A stretch of DNA of 64,000 nt from Elusimicrobiota bacterium (GTDB lineage Bacteria > Elusimicrobiota > Elusimicrobia > UBA1565 > UBA9628). The position numbers and the translations under genes were made by a program. This document shows positions 43,419 through 53,152 of the stretch, one piece after another (position 1 is the first letter of the stretch; each line of letters opens with the position of its first letter). The stretch lies in NCBI GenBank assembly GCA_016182905.1, contig JACPFR010000021.1:1-64000 (forward strand), read 5' to 3'. A model generated the notes under the pieces. The model did no database searches. It saw only the letters and a program-made list of their open reading frames with translations, and was not told where the DNA came from.

Positions 43419-44320
43419 CGCGCTCTCGAGACCTCGGCCCGCATCCTGCGCACGCCTTCGTAGGATGAGTCGGTCCCGACGTTGAAGCGCTCGATCCCCG
43501 CCTGTCCGAGAAGAGCCTTGCCCTCGGCGTCGAGGTGCATCCTCAAGAAGACGCCGCGAAGCCGCTTCTTGAGCTCCGGGTCCAGGCGGGGATGCACGAC
43601 CACCGGCGGCATGCCGAAGGGCGCCGAGCGCTCGATCACCTTCGTCTGGAACGCGGCGCTCGAGCCGGACTTCGCCAGACCCTCCCAGACGAGGCTCGAG
43701 ACCGCCGCGCCGTCGGCCAAGCCGTGGGCGACGGCCTCGACGGAGTTGTCATGCCCCCAGGTGAGGATGGTCCTGCTGAAATAAGTCTCCGCCGTCGCTC
43801 CGGCCTTCGCGAGCAGGTGCGCGGGGTAGAGCTTTCCCGTCGTCGACAGGGGGTCGGTGAAGGCGAAGACCTTGCCGCGCAGATCCGCGAAACCGCGGAC
43901 CGGGCCGCCCTTGCGCGCGATGACGTAGGCGCAATAGGTCCCCCGTCCGCTGACCTGAGGAACGACCAAGGCCTCCGCCCCGAACCGCTCCCGCGCCTCC
44001 ACGTAAGGCCCGCTGCAGACGAACGCCGCGTCGACCTCGCGGTTCTCGAGCAAGGCGATGCACTCGGAGTAGCCCGAGCGCTGGACCACGTCGACGGGCA
44101 TCCCGAGCTTTCGGCCCAGATACTGGAGCATGCGCTCGTAGTCGCGCAGGTTCCTCTGCGGAGAAACGGTGGAGGCGATGGCGATCCGCAGCGGGTTGAC
44201 GGGCTTCTGAACGTCGGCGCCGGGAGCCTCGACGTCGCTGAAAGAGATGCGTGGTTCGGCCGGGTCCTTGCCGCAGGCGGTCGCAAGGAGCAGGCAAAGC
44301 GCGATGGAAAGGCGACGCAT
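43415..44320 (-). CDS. PhnD-like periplasmic oxyanion-binding lipoprotein
   Basis: 301 residues. The lipobox is LLATAC with Cys16. The mature protein is a type II periplasmic binding fold: RIAIASTVSPQRN, the YLGRKLGMPVDVVQ segment, VDAAFVCSGPYVEA with C102, TYCAYVIARKGG and VFAFTDPLSTTGKLYP. No ABC permease or ATPase is adjacent, so it is more likely a sensor partner of the kinase than a transporter part, as AioX is for AioS. AioX binds arsenite through a conserved cysteine; whether C102 is equivalent needs alignment. The start at 44320 has a GGGGAAGG ribosome site and gives the lipobox. Confidence 0.85.
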   Translation of the reverse strand: MRRLSIALCLLLATACGKDPAEPRISFSDVEAPGADVQKPVNPLRIAIASTVSPQRNLRDYERMLQYLGRKLGMPVDVVQRSGYSECIALLENREVDAAFVCSGPYVEARERFGAEALVVPQVSGRGTYCAYVIARKGGPVRGFADLRGKVFAFTDPLSTTGKLYPAHLLAKAGATAETYFSRTILTWGHDNSVEAVAHGLADGAAVSSLVWEGLAKSGSSAAFQTKVIERSAPFGMPPVVVHPRLDPELKKRLRGVFLRMHLDAEGKALLGQAGIERFNVGTDSSYEGVRRMRAEVSRAR

Positions 44321-44366
44321 GCCTTCCCCTTTAGCAACAAAACGGCCCCGCGGAATCAAATAGCGG

Positions 44367-44391
44367 AAAATACATTATTAATATGTATTTT
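44367..44391. promoter_or_regulatory. AT-rich hairpin in the gap upstream of the sensor operon
   Basis: AAAATACAT (44367-44375) pairs with ATGTATTTT (44383-44391) around a 7-base loop. It is the most AT-rich spot in the region. It may end the cystathionine gene's transcript, carry the sensor-operon promoter, or bind a regulator. Confidence 0.45.
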
Positions 44392-44418
44392 TCGCAAACG
44401 GCAAAAAACGGGAAAACC

Positions 44419-45597
44419 CTACTTCGCGGTCAGGCTGCGGTTGATCGCGCGGTCGAGGTCGGCGACGAGGTCCGCCACGTCCTCGATGCCCACGGAGAGA
44501 CGGATCAGCCCGTCGCCGAGTCCCGCCTTCAGGCGCTCCTCGCGCGGGATCGAGCCGTGCGTCATCGACGCGGGATGGCCGATCAAGGACTCGACGCCGC
44601 CCAGGCTCTCGGCCAGGGAGAAGATCCCGCAGGACGAGATCATGCGCTTGGCCCGCTCCATGTCCCCCTTGAGCTCGAAGGAGATCATGCCGCCGAAGCC
44701 GGACATCTGGCCTTCGGCGACCTCGTGGCCCGCGTGGGCCGGCAGGCCGGGGTAGTAGACCTTGGCGACCTCCGGGTGGGACAGAAGGTGCTTGGCGACG
44801 GTCATCGCGCTCCGGCAATGACGCTCGACGCGCAGGGCCAAGGTCTTCGTGCCGCGCAGGAGCAGGAAGCAGTCGAGGGGACCGGGCACGGCGCCGACGG
44901 CGTTCTGCAGGAACTTGTATTCCTTGTGCAGGGCCTCGTCGTTCAGGAGGATCGCGCCGCCGACGACGTCGGAGTGGCCGCCGATGTACTTCGTCGTCGA
45001 GTGGACCACGACGTCGGCGCCGAGGGACAGCGGGCGCTGGAGCGCCGGGGACGCGAAGGTGTTGTCCACGACGAGCTTGGCCTTCTTGGCGTGAGCCAGC
45101 TTGGCGAGGGCGCGGATGTCGGTGATCTTCAGCAGCGGATTGGACGGGGTCTCGATCCAGACGAGCTTCGTGTCCGGCGTGAAGGCGGCCTCGACGGCGT
45201 TCAGGTCGGTCGTGTCGACGAAGGTGAAGGCGACTCCGAAACGAGCGAACACTTTCGTGAAGACCCGGTAGGTGCCGCCATAGAGATCGTTGCCGCAGAC
45301 GACGTGGTCGCCGGACGACAAGGCCTCGATGATCGTCGAAGTGGCGGCCATGCCGGAGGCGAAGCATAACCCGAAGGCGGCCCCTTCCAACGACGCCAGA
45401 TTTTTTTGCAGGGCGTTGCGGGTGGGATGGACCGTCCTGGCGTAATCGAAGCCTTTATGCTTCTCCGGCCACTCCTGGACGTAGGTCGAGGTCAGGTAGA
45501 CGGGAGTCATGATCGCGCCGGTGGAAGGATCGGGGGACTGGCCGGCGTGGACGGCGCGCGTCGAGAAGCCGAGGGCTTTGTCGTCGGAGGTGCTCAT
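44419..45597 (-). CDS. cystathionine gamma-synthase/lyase-type PLP enzyme
   Basis: 392 residues, Cys/Met-metabolism PLP family. It has STRAVHAGQSPDPSTGAIMTPVYLTSTY, the RTVHPTRNALQKNLASLEG block, WIETPSNPLL, VVDNTFASP and HSTTKYIGGHSD with the PLP-binding lysine. Sequence alone does not separate MetB-type synthase from gamma- or beta-lyase. With cystathionine beta-synthase at 51-52.5 kb, a lyase in reverse transsulfuration is attractive. A TAGAAT box ends 7 bases before the ATG. Confidence 0.92.
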   Translation of the reverse strand: MSTSDDKALGFSTRAVHAGQSPDPSTGAIMTPVYLTSTYVQEWPEKHKGFDYARTVHPTRNALQKNLASLEGAAFGLCFASGMAATSTIIEALSSGDHVVCGNDLYGGTYRVFTKVFARFGVAFTFVDTTDLNAVEAAFTPDTKLVWIETPSNPLLKITDIRALAKLAHAKKAKLVVDNTFASPALQRPLSLGADVVVHSTTKYIGGHSDVVGGAILLNDEALHKEYKFLQNAVGAVPGPLDCFLLLRGTKTLALRVERHCRSAMTVAKHLLSHPEVAKVYYPGLPAHAGHEVAEGQMSGFGGMISFELKGDMERAKRMISSCGIFSLAESLGGVESLIGHPASMTHGSIPREERLKAGLGDGLIRLSVGIEDVADLVADLDRAINRSLTAK

Positions 45598-45604
45598 GAG
45601 GCCG

Positions 45605-45610
45605 ATTCTA
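45605..45610 (-). promoter_or_regulatory. -10 box before the cystathionine enzyme gene
   Basis: TAGAAT on the minus strand ends 7 bases before the ATG at 45597, with no ribosome site. It fits the leaderless pattern. Confidence 0.5.
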
Positions 45611-45632
45611 GCAATTTGACGGGACCGCGGCC

Positions 45633-46031
45633 TCAGGAGGCGCCGGCGAAGGCCTCGATCTCGCCCTGCGGGCCGTGAAGCTCGATCTCGATGCCCGAGC
45701 CGCGGATGAGGAACTCGCTCGATTCCCCCGGCTCGAGGAGCAGGGCCGTCTCGCCTTCCTCGTCGAGAGGGTAGGGCAGGATGTCGTCGAACTTGCGCCC
45801 GTTGAGCACGAGGCTGCCGCCGTCGAGGAGGAGCGGGAACTCGAACTCCTCGCGCTCGCACTCGAAGTCCTTGACGCGGATGACGGCGTCGTGGAAGCGG
45901 CCGGTCCCGGCCGCGACGCCCGGATCCCCCGACTCGTGGACGTAGACGACGCAGTTCAGGACGAGGTCGCCGTCCTCGATCGCGAGGGCTTCGATCGTCG
46001 AGTCGTGAAGCTCGATGCCGATCTTGGTCAT
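45633..46031 (-). CDS. small acidic conserved protein of unknown function
   Basis: 132 residues, strongly acidic. It begins TKIGIELHDSTIEALAIEDGDLVLN and continues as alternating strands (DAVIRVKDFECEREEFEFPLLLDGGSLVLNGRKFDD), likely an all-beta domain. No signal peptide or membrane helix. I do not recognise a characterised family. It starts within the stop of the carboxypeptidase gene (ATGA), so it is translated after it. Confidence 0.7.
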   Translation of the reverse strand: MTKIGIELHDSTIEALAIEDGDLVLNCVVYVHESGDPGVAAGTGRFHDAVIRVKDFECEREEFEFPLLLDGGSLVLNGRKFDDILPYPLDEEGETALLLEPGESSEFLIRGSGIEIELHGPQGEIEAFAGAS

Positions 46032-47506
46032 AGCGCGCCGTACTTGCCCTTCATGTAGCGCAGGTAGGGAGCGGGGTCGAGCGGCCCGCCCGTCGCCGCG
46101 GTCACGATCTCCCGGGCGGTGCCGGTCTTGCCGCGGGAGTGGACGTTCTCGACGAGCCAGGAGAGCAGGGACGGCGCGCCGCCGCCCTCGATCTCGGCCT
46201 CGATGCCCGGGCGGGCCTTGAGCGCCGCCTCCCAGAGCTGCAGCGAGATCGCGTTGCCGATCGCGTAGGTCGGGAAGTAGCCGATGAGGCCCTCCGCCCA
46301 GTGCACGTCCTGCAGCACGCCGCGCGCGTCGTCGGGCGGGACGACGCCGAGGGAGGCCTTCATCTTCGCGTTCCACGCCTCGGGCAGCTCGGCGGCGCGC
46401 AGGCGGCCGGCCAGGAGGTCGCGCTCGAGCTCGAAGCGCAGGATCACGTGCAGGCCGTAGGTCAGCTCGTCGGCCTCGACGCGGATGAAGGAGGCGGACA
46501 CTTGGTTGACGGCGCGGTAGAAGTCCTCGGGGCCGAGGCCGCGCGTCTGCGGGAAGGCCTCATGGAAGCGCGGCGTCCAGCGCCTCCAGAAGCCGCGGCT
46601 GCGGCCGACGACGTTCTCCCAGAGGCGCGACTGGGACTCGTGCATCGCCATCGTCGCCCCGGTGCCGAGCGGGGTGCCGTCGAGCTCCGGGGAGACGCCC
46701 TGCTCGTAGAGGCCGTGGCCGGCCTCGTGCAGGCACGAGTACAGGCTCGAGAACGGCAGCTCCTCGTGGTAGCGCGTGGTCAGGCGCACGTCGCCGCGGC
46801 CGAGGAAGCAGCAGAACGGGTGGGCGGCGACGTCGAGCCGCCCGCGGGTGAGGTCGAAGCCCATCTCGCGCACCGCGAGCTCGCCGAGGCGCCTCTGCGC
46901 GTCGACGGGGAAGCGTCCGCTCAGGGCGGGCGCGTCCGCGCCCCGGGCGAGGACTGCCTTGGCCAGAGGGGCCAGCCCCTCGCGGATCGCGCCGAGCAGG
47001 GCCGCCGCCTCGCCCGTGGTCATGCCCGGCTCGAACTCCTGGAGCCAGGCGTCGTACAGGTCGCCGGACGGCGCGAGCGCCTCGGCCTGGCGGCGCTTGA
47101 GCTCGAACATCTTCTCGAGGGCGGGGCGGAACAGGGCGAAGTCGCTCTTGGCCCGGGCCTCCACCCAGAGACCGTGGCTGAGGGCGGCGTGGCGGGCGAG
47201 TTCTTCGACCAGCGCCGCGGGGACGCGGCGGCGCCGCTCGAACTCGCGCCGGGACCAGCGGAGCATCGCGGCCTCGGTCGCGCCGGCGGGCTTCTCCGCC
47301 TCCGCCGCGTCGAGCAGGCGGCCGAAGTCCTCGCCCGCGATCAGGGCGTGCATCGCGGAGCCGACGGCGGCGCAGGCCTCGGCGCGGGAGGCGGCGCCGG
47401 CCGGGGGCATCATGACGGCGTGGTCCCAGGCGAGGAGGCCCTCGGCTTTCGTCAGCGCGCTGAAGGAGCGCAGCCGCTCGAGCAGGGCGCGATAGGCCGG
47501 CGTCAC
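46028..47506 (-). CDS. M32-family metallocarboxypeptidase
   Basis: 492 residues from GTG, normal for thermostable carboxypeptidase 1. Zinc motif HEAGH in LHEAGHGLYEQG, the substrate-site HPFCC-like segment upstream, MAMHESQSRLWENVVGRS, and YGLHVILRFELERDLL near the end. It removes C-terminal residues from peptides in the cytoplasm. It lies 4 bases after the E1 beta stop and overlaps the small acidic gene. Confidence 0.93.
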   Translation of the reverse strand: MTPAYRALLERLRSFSALTKAEGLLAWDHAVMMPPAGAASRAEACAAVGSAMHALIAGEDFGRLLDAAEAEKPAGATEAAMLRWSRREFERRRRVPAALVEELARHAALSHGLWVEARAKSDFALFRPALEKMFELKRRQAEALAPSGDLYDAWLQEFEPGMTTGEAAALLGAIREGLAPLAKAVLARGADAPALSGRFPVDAQRRLGELAVREMGFDLTRGRLDVAAHPFCCFLGRGDVRLTTRYHEELPFSSLYSCLHEAGHGLYEQGVSPELDGTPLGTGATMAMHESQSRLWENVVGRSRGFWRRWTPRFHEAFPQTRGLGPEDFYRAVNQVSASFIRVEADELTYGLHVILRFELERDLLAGRLRAAELPEAWNAKMKASLGVVPPDDARGVLQDVHWAEGLIGYFPTYAIGNAISLQLWEAALKARPGIEAEIEGGGAPSLLSWLVENVHSRGKTGTAREIVTAATGGPLDPAPYLRYMKGKYGAL

Positions 47507-47510
47507 CGGT

Positions 47511-48569
47511 CTACGCCGGGTCGGCGAGCAGCTCGGAGACGGCGCGCTCGACGTCCTTCGCCTGGGGCTGGATGAAGTACTCGAGGTTCGGCGACAGGGC
47601 GATGCCCGGCGTGGCCTTCCCGGCGAGCAGGCGCGGGCGGACCTTGAGCTCGTAGAAGCACTCGTCGACCAGGCGGCGGATGAGGTGCTCGGCGAAATTG
47701 GTGATCTCGGTCTCCTCGTTGACGAAGACGACGCGGCCGGTCTTCTTGACCGAGGCCTTGATCGCCTCCCAGTCGTAGGGGATCAGCGAGCGCAGGTCGA
47801 TGACCTCGAGCGAGCCCTTGCCCTCGGCCTTGAGGCGGCGCGCGACGTCCAGGCAGATCGGGGCCATGCGGCCGTGGGTGACGACGGTCGCGTCGGCTCC
47901 GGCGTGGGAGACCTTCGCCTTGCCGATCTCGACGGTGTAGTCGGTCAGCTTCGGCCAGGTCGCCTTCCACTTCGTGCGATCGCCGAGCGGCGCGTCGATC
48001 ATCCCGTGGAGCAGCTTCTCGTCGGCGGGCTCGCCGGGTATGAGCTCCTCGCCCTTGGAGCGCAGCAGGGCCTTGGGCTTGAGGTAGAGGACGGGGTCGT
48101 TGCTCTTGATCGCCGCGATCATCAGCCCGTAGGCGTCGAGCGGCGTCGAGGGGCAGACGACCTTCATGCCGTGGAGCTTGCTCGCGACGGAGTCGAACGA
48201 GTGGGAGTGGTACATGCTGCCGTGGATGCCGGAGCCGGTCGGGGTCATCACGACCAGCGGCGTCTTGTAGCGCCCGCCCGACGACCAGTGGCCGTTGGCG
48301 GCGAGCTTGAGCATGTCGACGACGTTGAAGATGTAGTCGACGAACTGGATCTCGGCGACGGGACGTCCGCCCGCCCACGCGAGACCCAGCGCCGCTCCTA
48401 TGATGCCGCGCTCGTCGAGCGGGCTGTTCCAGGCGTTCTCCAGGCCCTGCGTCGCGGTGAACACGCCGCCCAGCGGCGGGCCGACGTCCTCGCCGAAGAT
48501 CTCGGTGACCCCGAGGTTCTGCTCGCCGTAGTGGAGGGCCATGCGGATGGCCTGCGCCATGTTGGCCAT
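47511..48569 (-). CDS. 2-oxoacid dehydrogenase E1 component, beta subunit
   Basis: 352 residues, transketolase-like pyrimidine-binding and C-terminal domains. EDVGPPLGGVFTATQGL, the RGIIGAALGLAWAGGRPVAEIQFVDY block, VVMTPTGSGIHGSMYHSHSFDS, and the C-terminal INEETEITNFAEHLIRR-like segment. With E1 alpha it decarboxylates a 2-oxoacid using thiamine diphosphate. The substrate (pyruvate, branched-chain oxoacid or acetoin) is not fixed by sequence. No E2 or E3 gene is adjacent. It starts 3 bases after E1 alpha ends. Confidence 0.88.
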   Translation of the reverse strand: MANMAQAIRMALHYGEQNLGVTEIFGEDVGPPLGGVFTATQGLENAWNSPLDERGIIGAALGLAWAGGRPVAEIQFVDYIFNVVDMLKLAANGHWSSGGRYKTPLVVMTPTGSGIHGSMYHSHSFDSVASKLHGMKVVCPSTPLDAYGLMIAAIKSNDPVLYLKPKALLRSKGEELIPGEPADEKLLHGMIDAPLGDRTKWKATWPKLTDYTVEIGKAKVSHAGADATVVTHGRMAPICLDVARRLKAEGKGSLEVIDLRSLIPYDWEAIKASVKKTGRVVFVNEETEITNFAEHLIRRLVDECFYELKVRPRLLAGKATPGIALSPNLEYFIQPQAKDVERAVSELLADPA

Positions 48570-48572
48570 GGG

Positions 48573-49631
48573 TCAGCTGCCTCCCTTCGTCGGATAGGAC
48601 GGGGGCAGGCCGTCGGCGAACACGTCCTCCCACACCGTCTCGACGGCGGGGAAGGCCTCGGCCTTGACCTGCTTGTGGGCCTCGTCGAGCGCGAGCATCT
48701 CCCGCTCCCACACCTTCTTGATGCCGTCCACCTTGACGACGCCGTGCTTGACGAGCTTGTCCTCGAGCAGGGCGATGCAGTCCGTCTCGGGGATGCGGTT
48801 GGCGCCGGAGGACGAGGAGTGGCCGTACAGGCGGCTGCACTTCGCCTCGAGGAGATAGGGCCGGCGATGCTTGCGGACGTAGGCCATCGCCTCCTCGATC
48901 GCGTTCCAGGACTCGAGGACGTCGTTGCCGTCGATGGTCCGGCCGGGCATGTCCGGGAACGCCTTCGCCCAGTCGGAGATGTTCTTCTCGCCGTGCTGGG
49001 TCTTCATCTCGGTCGAGATTCCCCAGCCGTTGTTGACGACGATGATCAGGACCGGGAGCGGGAGCGCCGGGCGGTTGGCCCAGACCAGGCAGGAGTGGAA
49101 GTCGCCCTCGGCCGTGCCGGCGTCGCCGCCGTTGACGATGGTGATCGCGTCCGTCTTGGCGCGCGCCTGGGCGATGCCGGTGCCGATCGCCGTCGAGTAC
49201 TGCGTCTCGATCGTCGGCGAGATGGGCACGACGTTGTACTCCGGGATCGCGTAATGGTTGACGAAGTTGCGGCCCTTCGAGTACGGGTCGGTCCCGACCG
49301 AGCGCATCTGGCGGACCGAGTCGATCGGCTCGGCGCCCATCGAGAGCACGATGGCCGCCGAGCGGTAATGCAGGTGCAGGAAATCGTAGTTGACGCCGTG
49401 GCCCTTCTTGATCTGCAGGCCCAGGGGCACGTTGAAGGCCTCCTCGCCGGGGCCGCCGATCCAGAAGAACCCGTCGCCGCCCTTGCTCATCTTGATGAGG
49501 CGCTCTTCCAGGAGGCGGGCGCGGACCATCAATTCGTGGATCTTGAGGAGCTTGGCGGCGCCGAGCTTTTTATAGGCGTCGGCGGCGGGGGCGGTTTTGG
49601 CGGAAGTCTTGGCGGCCTTGGCGGTGGGCAT
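48573..49631 (-). CDS. 2-oxoacid dehydrogenase E1 component, alpha subunit
   Basis: 352 residues, thiamine-diphosphate-binding. It has the ELMVRARLLEERL opening, the FLHLHYRSAAIVLSMG block, and the metal/cofactor motif running from VNGGDAGTAEGDFH to VVNNGWGIST. The N-terminus is an Ala/Lys tail. ATG at 49631 is preferred over 49640 because TAGAAT then ends exactly 7 bases upstream, matching other starts here. It forms a two-gene unit with E1 beta. Confidence 0.88.
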   Translation of the reverse strand: MPTAKAAKTSAKTAPAADAYKKLGAAKLLKIHELMVRARLLEERLIKMSKGGDGFFWIGGPGEEAFNVPLGLQIKKGHGVNYDFLHLHYRSAAIVLSMGAEPIDSVRQMRSVGTDPYSKGRNFVNHYAIPEYNVVPISPTIETQYSTAIGTGIAQARAKTDAITIVNGGDAGTAEGDFHSCLVWANRPALPLPVLIIVVNNGWGISTEMKTQHGEKNISDWAKAFPDMPGRTIDGNDVLESWNAIEEAMAYVRKHRRPYLLEAKCSRLYGHSSSSGANRIPETDCIALLEDKLVKHGVVKVDGIKKVWEREMLALDEAHKQVKAEAFPAVETVWEDVFADGLPPSYPTKGGS

Positions 49632-49638
49632 CAGAGCC

Positions 49639-49644
49639 ATTCTA
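49639..49644 (-). promoter_or_regulatory. -10 box before the E1 operon
   Basis: TAGAAT on the minus strand ends 7 bases before the ATG at 49631. If transcription starts at that A, the alternative ATG at 49640 could not be used. Confidence 0.45.
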
Positions 49645-49680
49645 GGAAATCCGGAGCCCCCCCTCAATAGGTCCCGACCG

Positions 49681-51164
49681 CTAGTTCGCCGTTCCGAGCT
49701 TGGCGGCCCGGTCGGAGCCCTTCTTGGCGAGCTTGTGGGACGGGAACTTGTCCCCGACTTCCTTGTATAGCTCGATCGCCTTGGCGTTGTCCTTGACCGA
49801 GTCCTCGTAGACGCCGGCGGCGTCGTACAGGGCCTGCGGCGCCTCCTTGGCGCCGGCGTAGTCGTCGGACACCTTGCGCAGTATCTCGGCCTGGCGGGTG
49901 AAATCCTTCAGATCGCGGCGTGCGTAGTCGGCCGCCTGCAGAAGGGCGTCGATGCCGTCCTGGCCGCCGTGCATGGAGGACAGCCGCATCAAGGTCTTCA
50001 CCGCGTCGTCGGAGGCGTTCAGGCGGTCGCGCTGAAGCTTGGCGATCGCCTTGAGGGACGCAAGAGAAGCGGGCGTCTTCGGGAACAGCTTGACGATCCG
50101 CTCGTGCATCTCCACGGCGAGCGCGTACTGGCGCAGCTTCTCGTCGAAGAGCCGGGCCGAGTTCTCGAGGGCGGCCTGGACCTCGGGCGCCTTCGGATAC
50201 TTCTCCACGAGCTCCTGATAGGCGTCGATCGCCTTCTTCGGGTCGCGCAGGGCGTCCGCGAGCAGATCGCCGACGGCCATCTGAGCCTGCGCCCGCGCGG
50301 GGCTCTCCGGGAACAGCGCGAGCAGCTTGCGCCAGGACAGGAGGGCCGCCGCGGGCTTGTCGTTGGCGGCGTGGAGCCGCGCCAGCGCCGCCTGGAGCTT
50401 GTCGCCGTCCTTGTGGCCGGGGAAGCGCACGGTGAAGTCGCGTATCTCCGCGGCGACAGGCTCGTACAGCGCGTCGGGGGCGAGCTGCGCGAGCTTCTGC
50501 CAGAGCGCGGACAGGCGGTCGGCCTTGTCGGCGGTCTCGGGCAGCTTCACGAGCTCGTTGAGGATAGGGCGGTGCCGGCGCGACGCCTTCTTGTCCACCA
50601 CGGTCAGATAGTCGGACTTCGCGCGCAGGCCGACCTTCGTGTCCGGGTACTCATAAAGGAGACGGAGCAAGGAAGCGGTGGCGACCTGCCAGTCGCCGTT
50701 CTTCTGGCGCAGGCCCGCCAGCAGGAGCATGGCCTCGGGGGCCTGCTCGGAGGCGGGGTGGCGGCGCACGAAGACGGCGAGCTCCTCCATCGAGGCCTCG
50801 GAGACCTTGCCCTCGGCGTCCTCGGCCGCGGCCTTGGCGAACGCGAACTCCTCGTCGGGGCCGGCGGCCTTGGCGGCCGCGGGAACCGGCTTGGGCTCGG
50901 CCTTCGGCTCGGGCTTCGGCTCAGGCTTCGGCTCGGGTTTCGGCTCGGGTTTGGCTTCTTCCTTTTTATCCTCGAGCATCGACGGGCGCGGAAGATCAGC
51001 CGGCTCCTCCGGCGCCGCGGCCTTCGGCGCCTCGACGACCTCGGCGGCGGGGGCGGCGGGAGCCGCCTCCGCGTCCGCCGCCGGGACGACGAGGGCCCCG
51101 TCCGCGCCGTCTTCGGCGAAGGTCGCGACGGCGCACAGCAGCAGGAGCGGAAGGAATATCTTCA

Positions 51165-51165
<1 letters not shown>
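49681..51165 (-). CDS. secreted TPR-repeat protein with a PEPK-repeat linker
   Basis: 494 residues. A signal peptide (FLPLLLLCAVATFA) leads into an Ala/Pro/Glu-rich region with tandem KPEP repeats (about 70-92). Many TPR-like helix pairs follow from about residue 115 to the end (for example DPKKAIDAYQELVEKYPKAPEV and NAKAIELYKEVGDKFPSHKLAKK). It is probably a periplasmic scaffold, similar in build to BamD or CpoB/YbgF proteins; the PEPK linker may cross the peptidoglycan. Its ATG overlaps the stop of cystathionine beta-synthase (TGATG), which may be only positional. Confidence 0.75.
50891..50956 (-). repeat. 12-bp tandem repeat coding for KPEP units
   Basis: About five imperfect copies of a 12-base unit (GGCTTCGGCTCG-like on the plus strand) encode the Lys-Pro-Glu-Pro linker of the TPR protein. 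Copy number could vary between strains. Confidence 0.7.
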
Positions 51166-52550
<1,385 letters not shown>

Positions 52551-52564
52551 GATGGGCTCCTTCG

Positions 52565-53152
52565 CTAGACTTCCCGGCGTCCCGACAAGGCGTACGACAG
52601 GGTGCGCTCGTCGAGGTAGTCGAGGTCGCCCCCCAGCGGCACGCCGTGCGCGATGCGCGTGACCTTGACCGGGAAGGGCTTTAAGATCTGGGCGAGATAC
52701 AGGGCGGTCGCCTCGCCCTCGGTGTCGGGATCGGTGGCGAGCACGATCTCGCGGATGCCGCCGGCGCGCACGCGCTCGACGAGCTCCTTGGCCTTGATGC
52801 GGTCGGGGCCGACGCCGTCGAGCGGGGCCAGCGAGCCGTGAAGGACGTGATAGAGGCCGCCGAAGGCGCGCGAGCGCTCGAGCGCCGCCAGGTCCTGGGT
52901 CTCCTCGACGACGCAGATGAGCCCGGCGTCGCGCGCGGGGTCGGAGCAGAGGCGGCAGACCTCCTTGTCCGTGAAGTCGAGGCAGCGCGCGCACAGGCGC
53001 ACCCCGGCCTTGGCCTCGCGCAGCGCGTCGACGAGGCCCTCGACCTCGGTGCGCGGCGCGCGCAGGAGGTGGATGGCGAAGCGCTCGGCCTGCTTCGGCC
53101 CGACGCCCGGCAGGCGCTTCAGGGATCCGATCAGCTTCTCGAAGGCTTTCAT
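52565..53152 (-). CDS. recR: recombination mediator RecR
   Basis: 195 residues, complete. Helix-hairpin-helix (LKRLPGVGPKQAERFAIHLL), the four-cysteine zinc finger CARC...CRLC, and a Toprim domain (EIVLATDPDTEGEATALYLA) followed by RIAHGVPLGGDLDYLD. RecR works with RecO to load RecA at gaps. Its ATG overlaps the dnaX stop, the usual dnaX-recR order, although the common small ybaB gene between them is absent. Confidence 0.96.
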   Translation of the reverse strand: MKAFEKLIGSLKRLPGVGPKQAERFAIHLLRAPRTEVEGLVDALREAKAGVRLCARCLDFTDKEVCRLCSDPARDAGLICVVEETQDLAALERSRAFGGLYHVLHGSLAPLDGVGPDRIKAKELVERVRAGGIREIVLATDPDTEGEATALYLAQILKPFPVKVTRIAHGVPLGGDLDYLDERTLSYALSGRREV

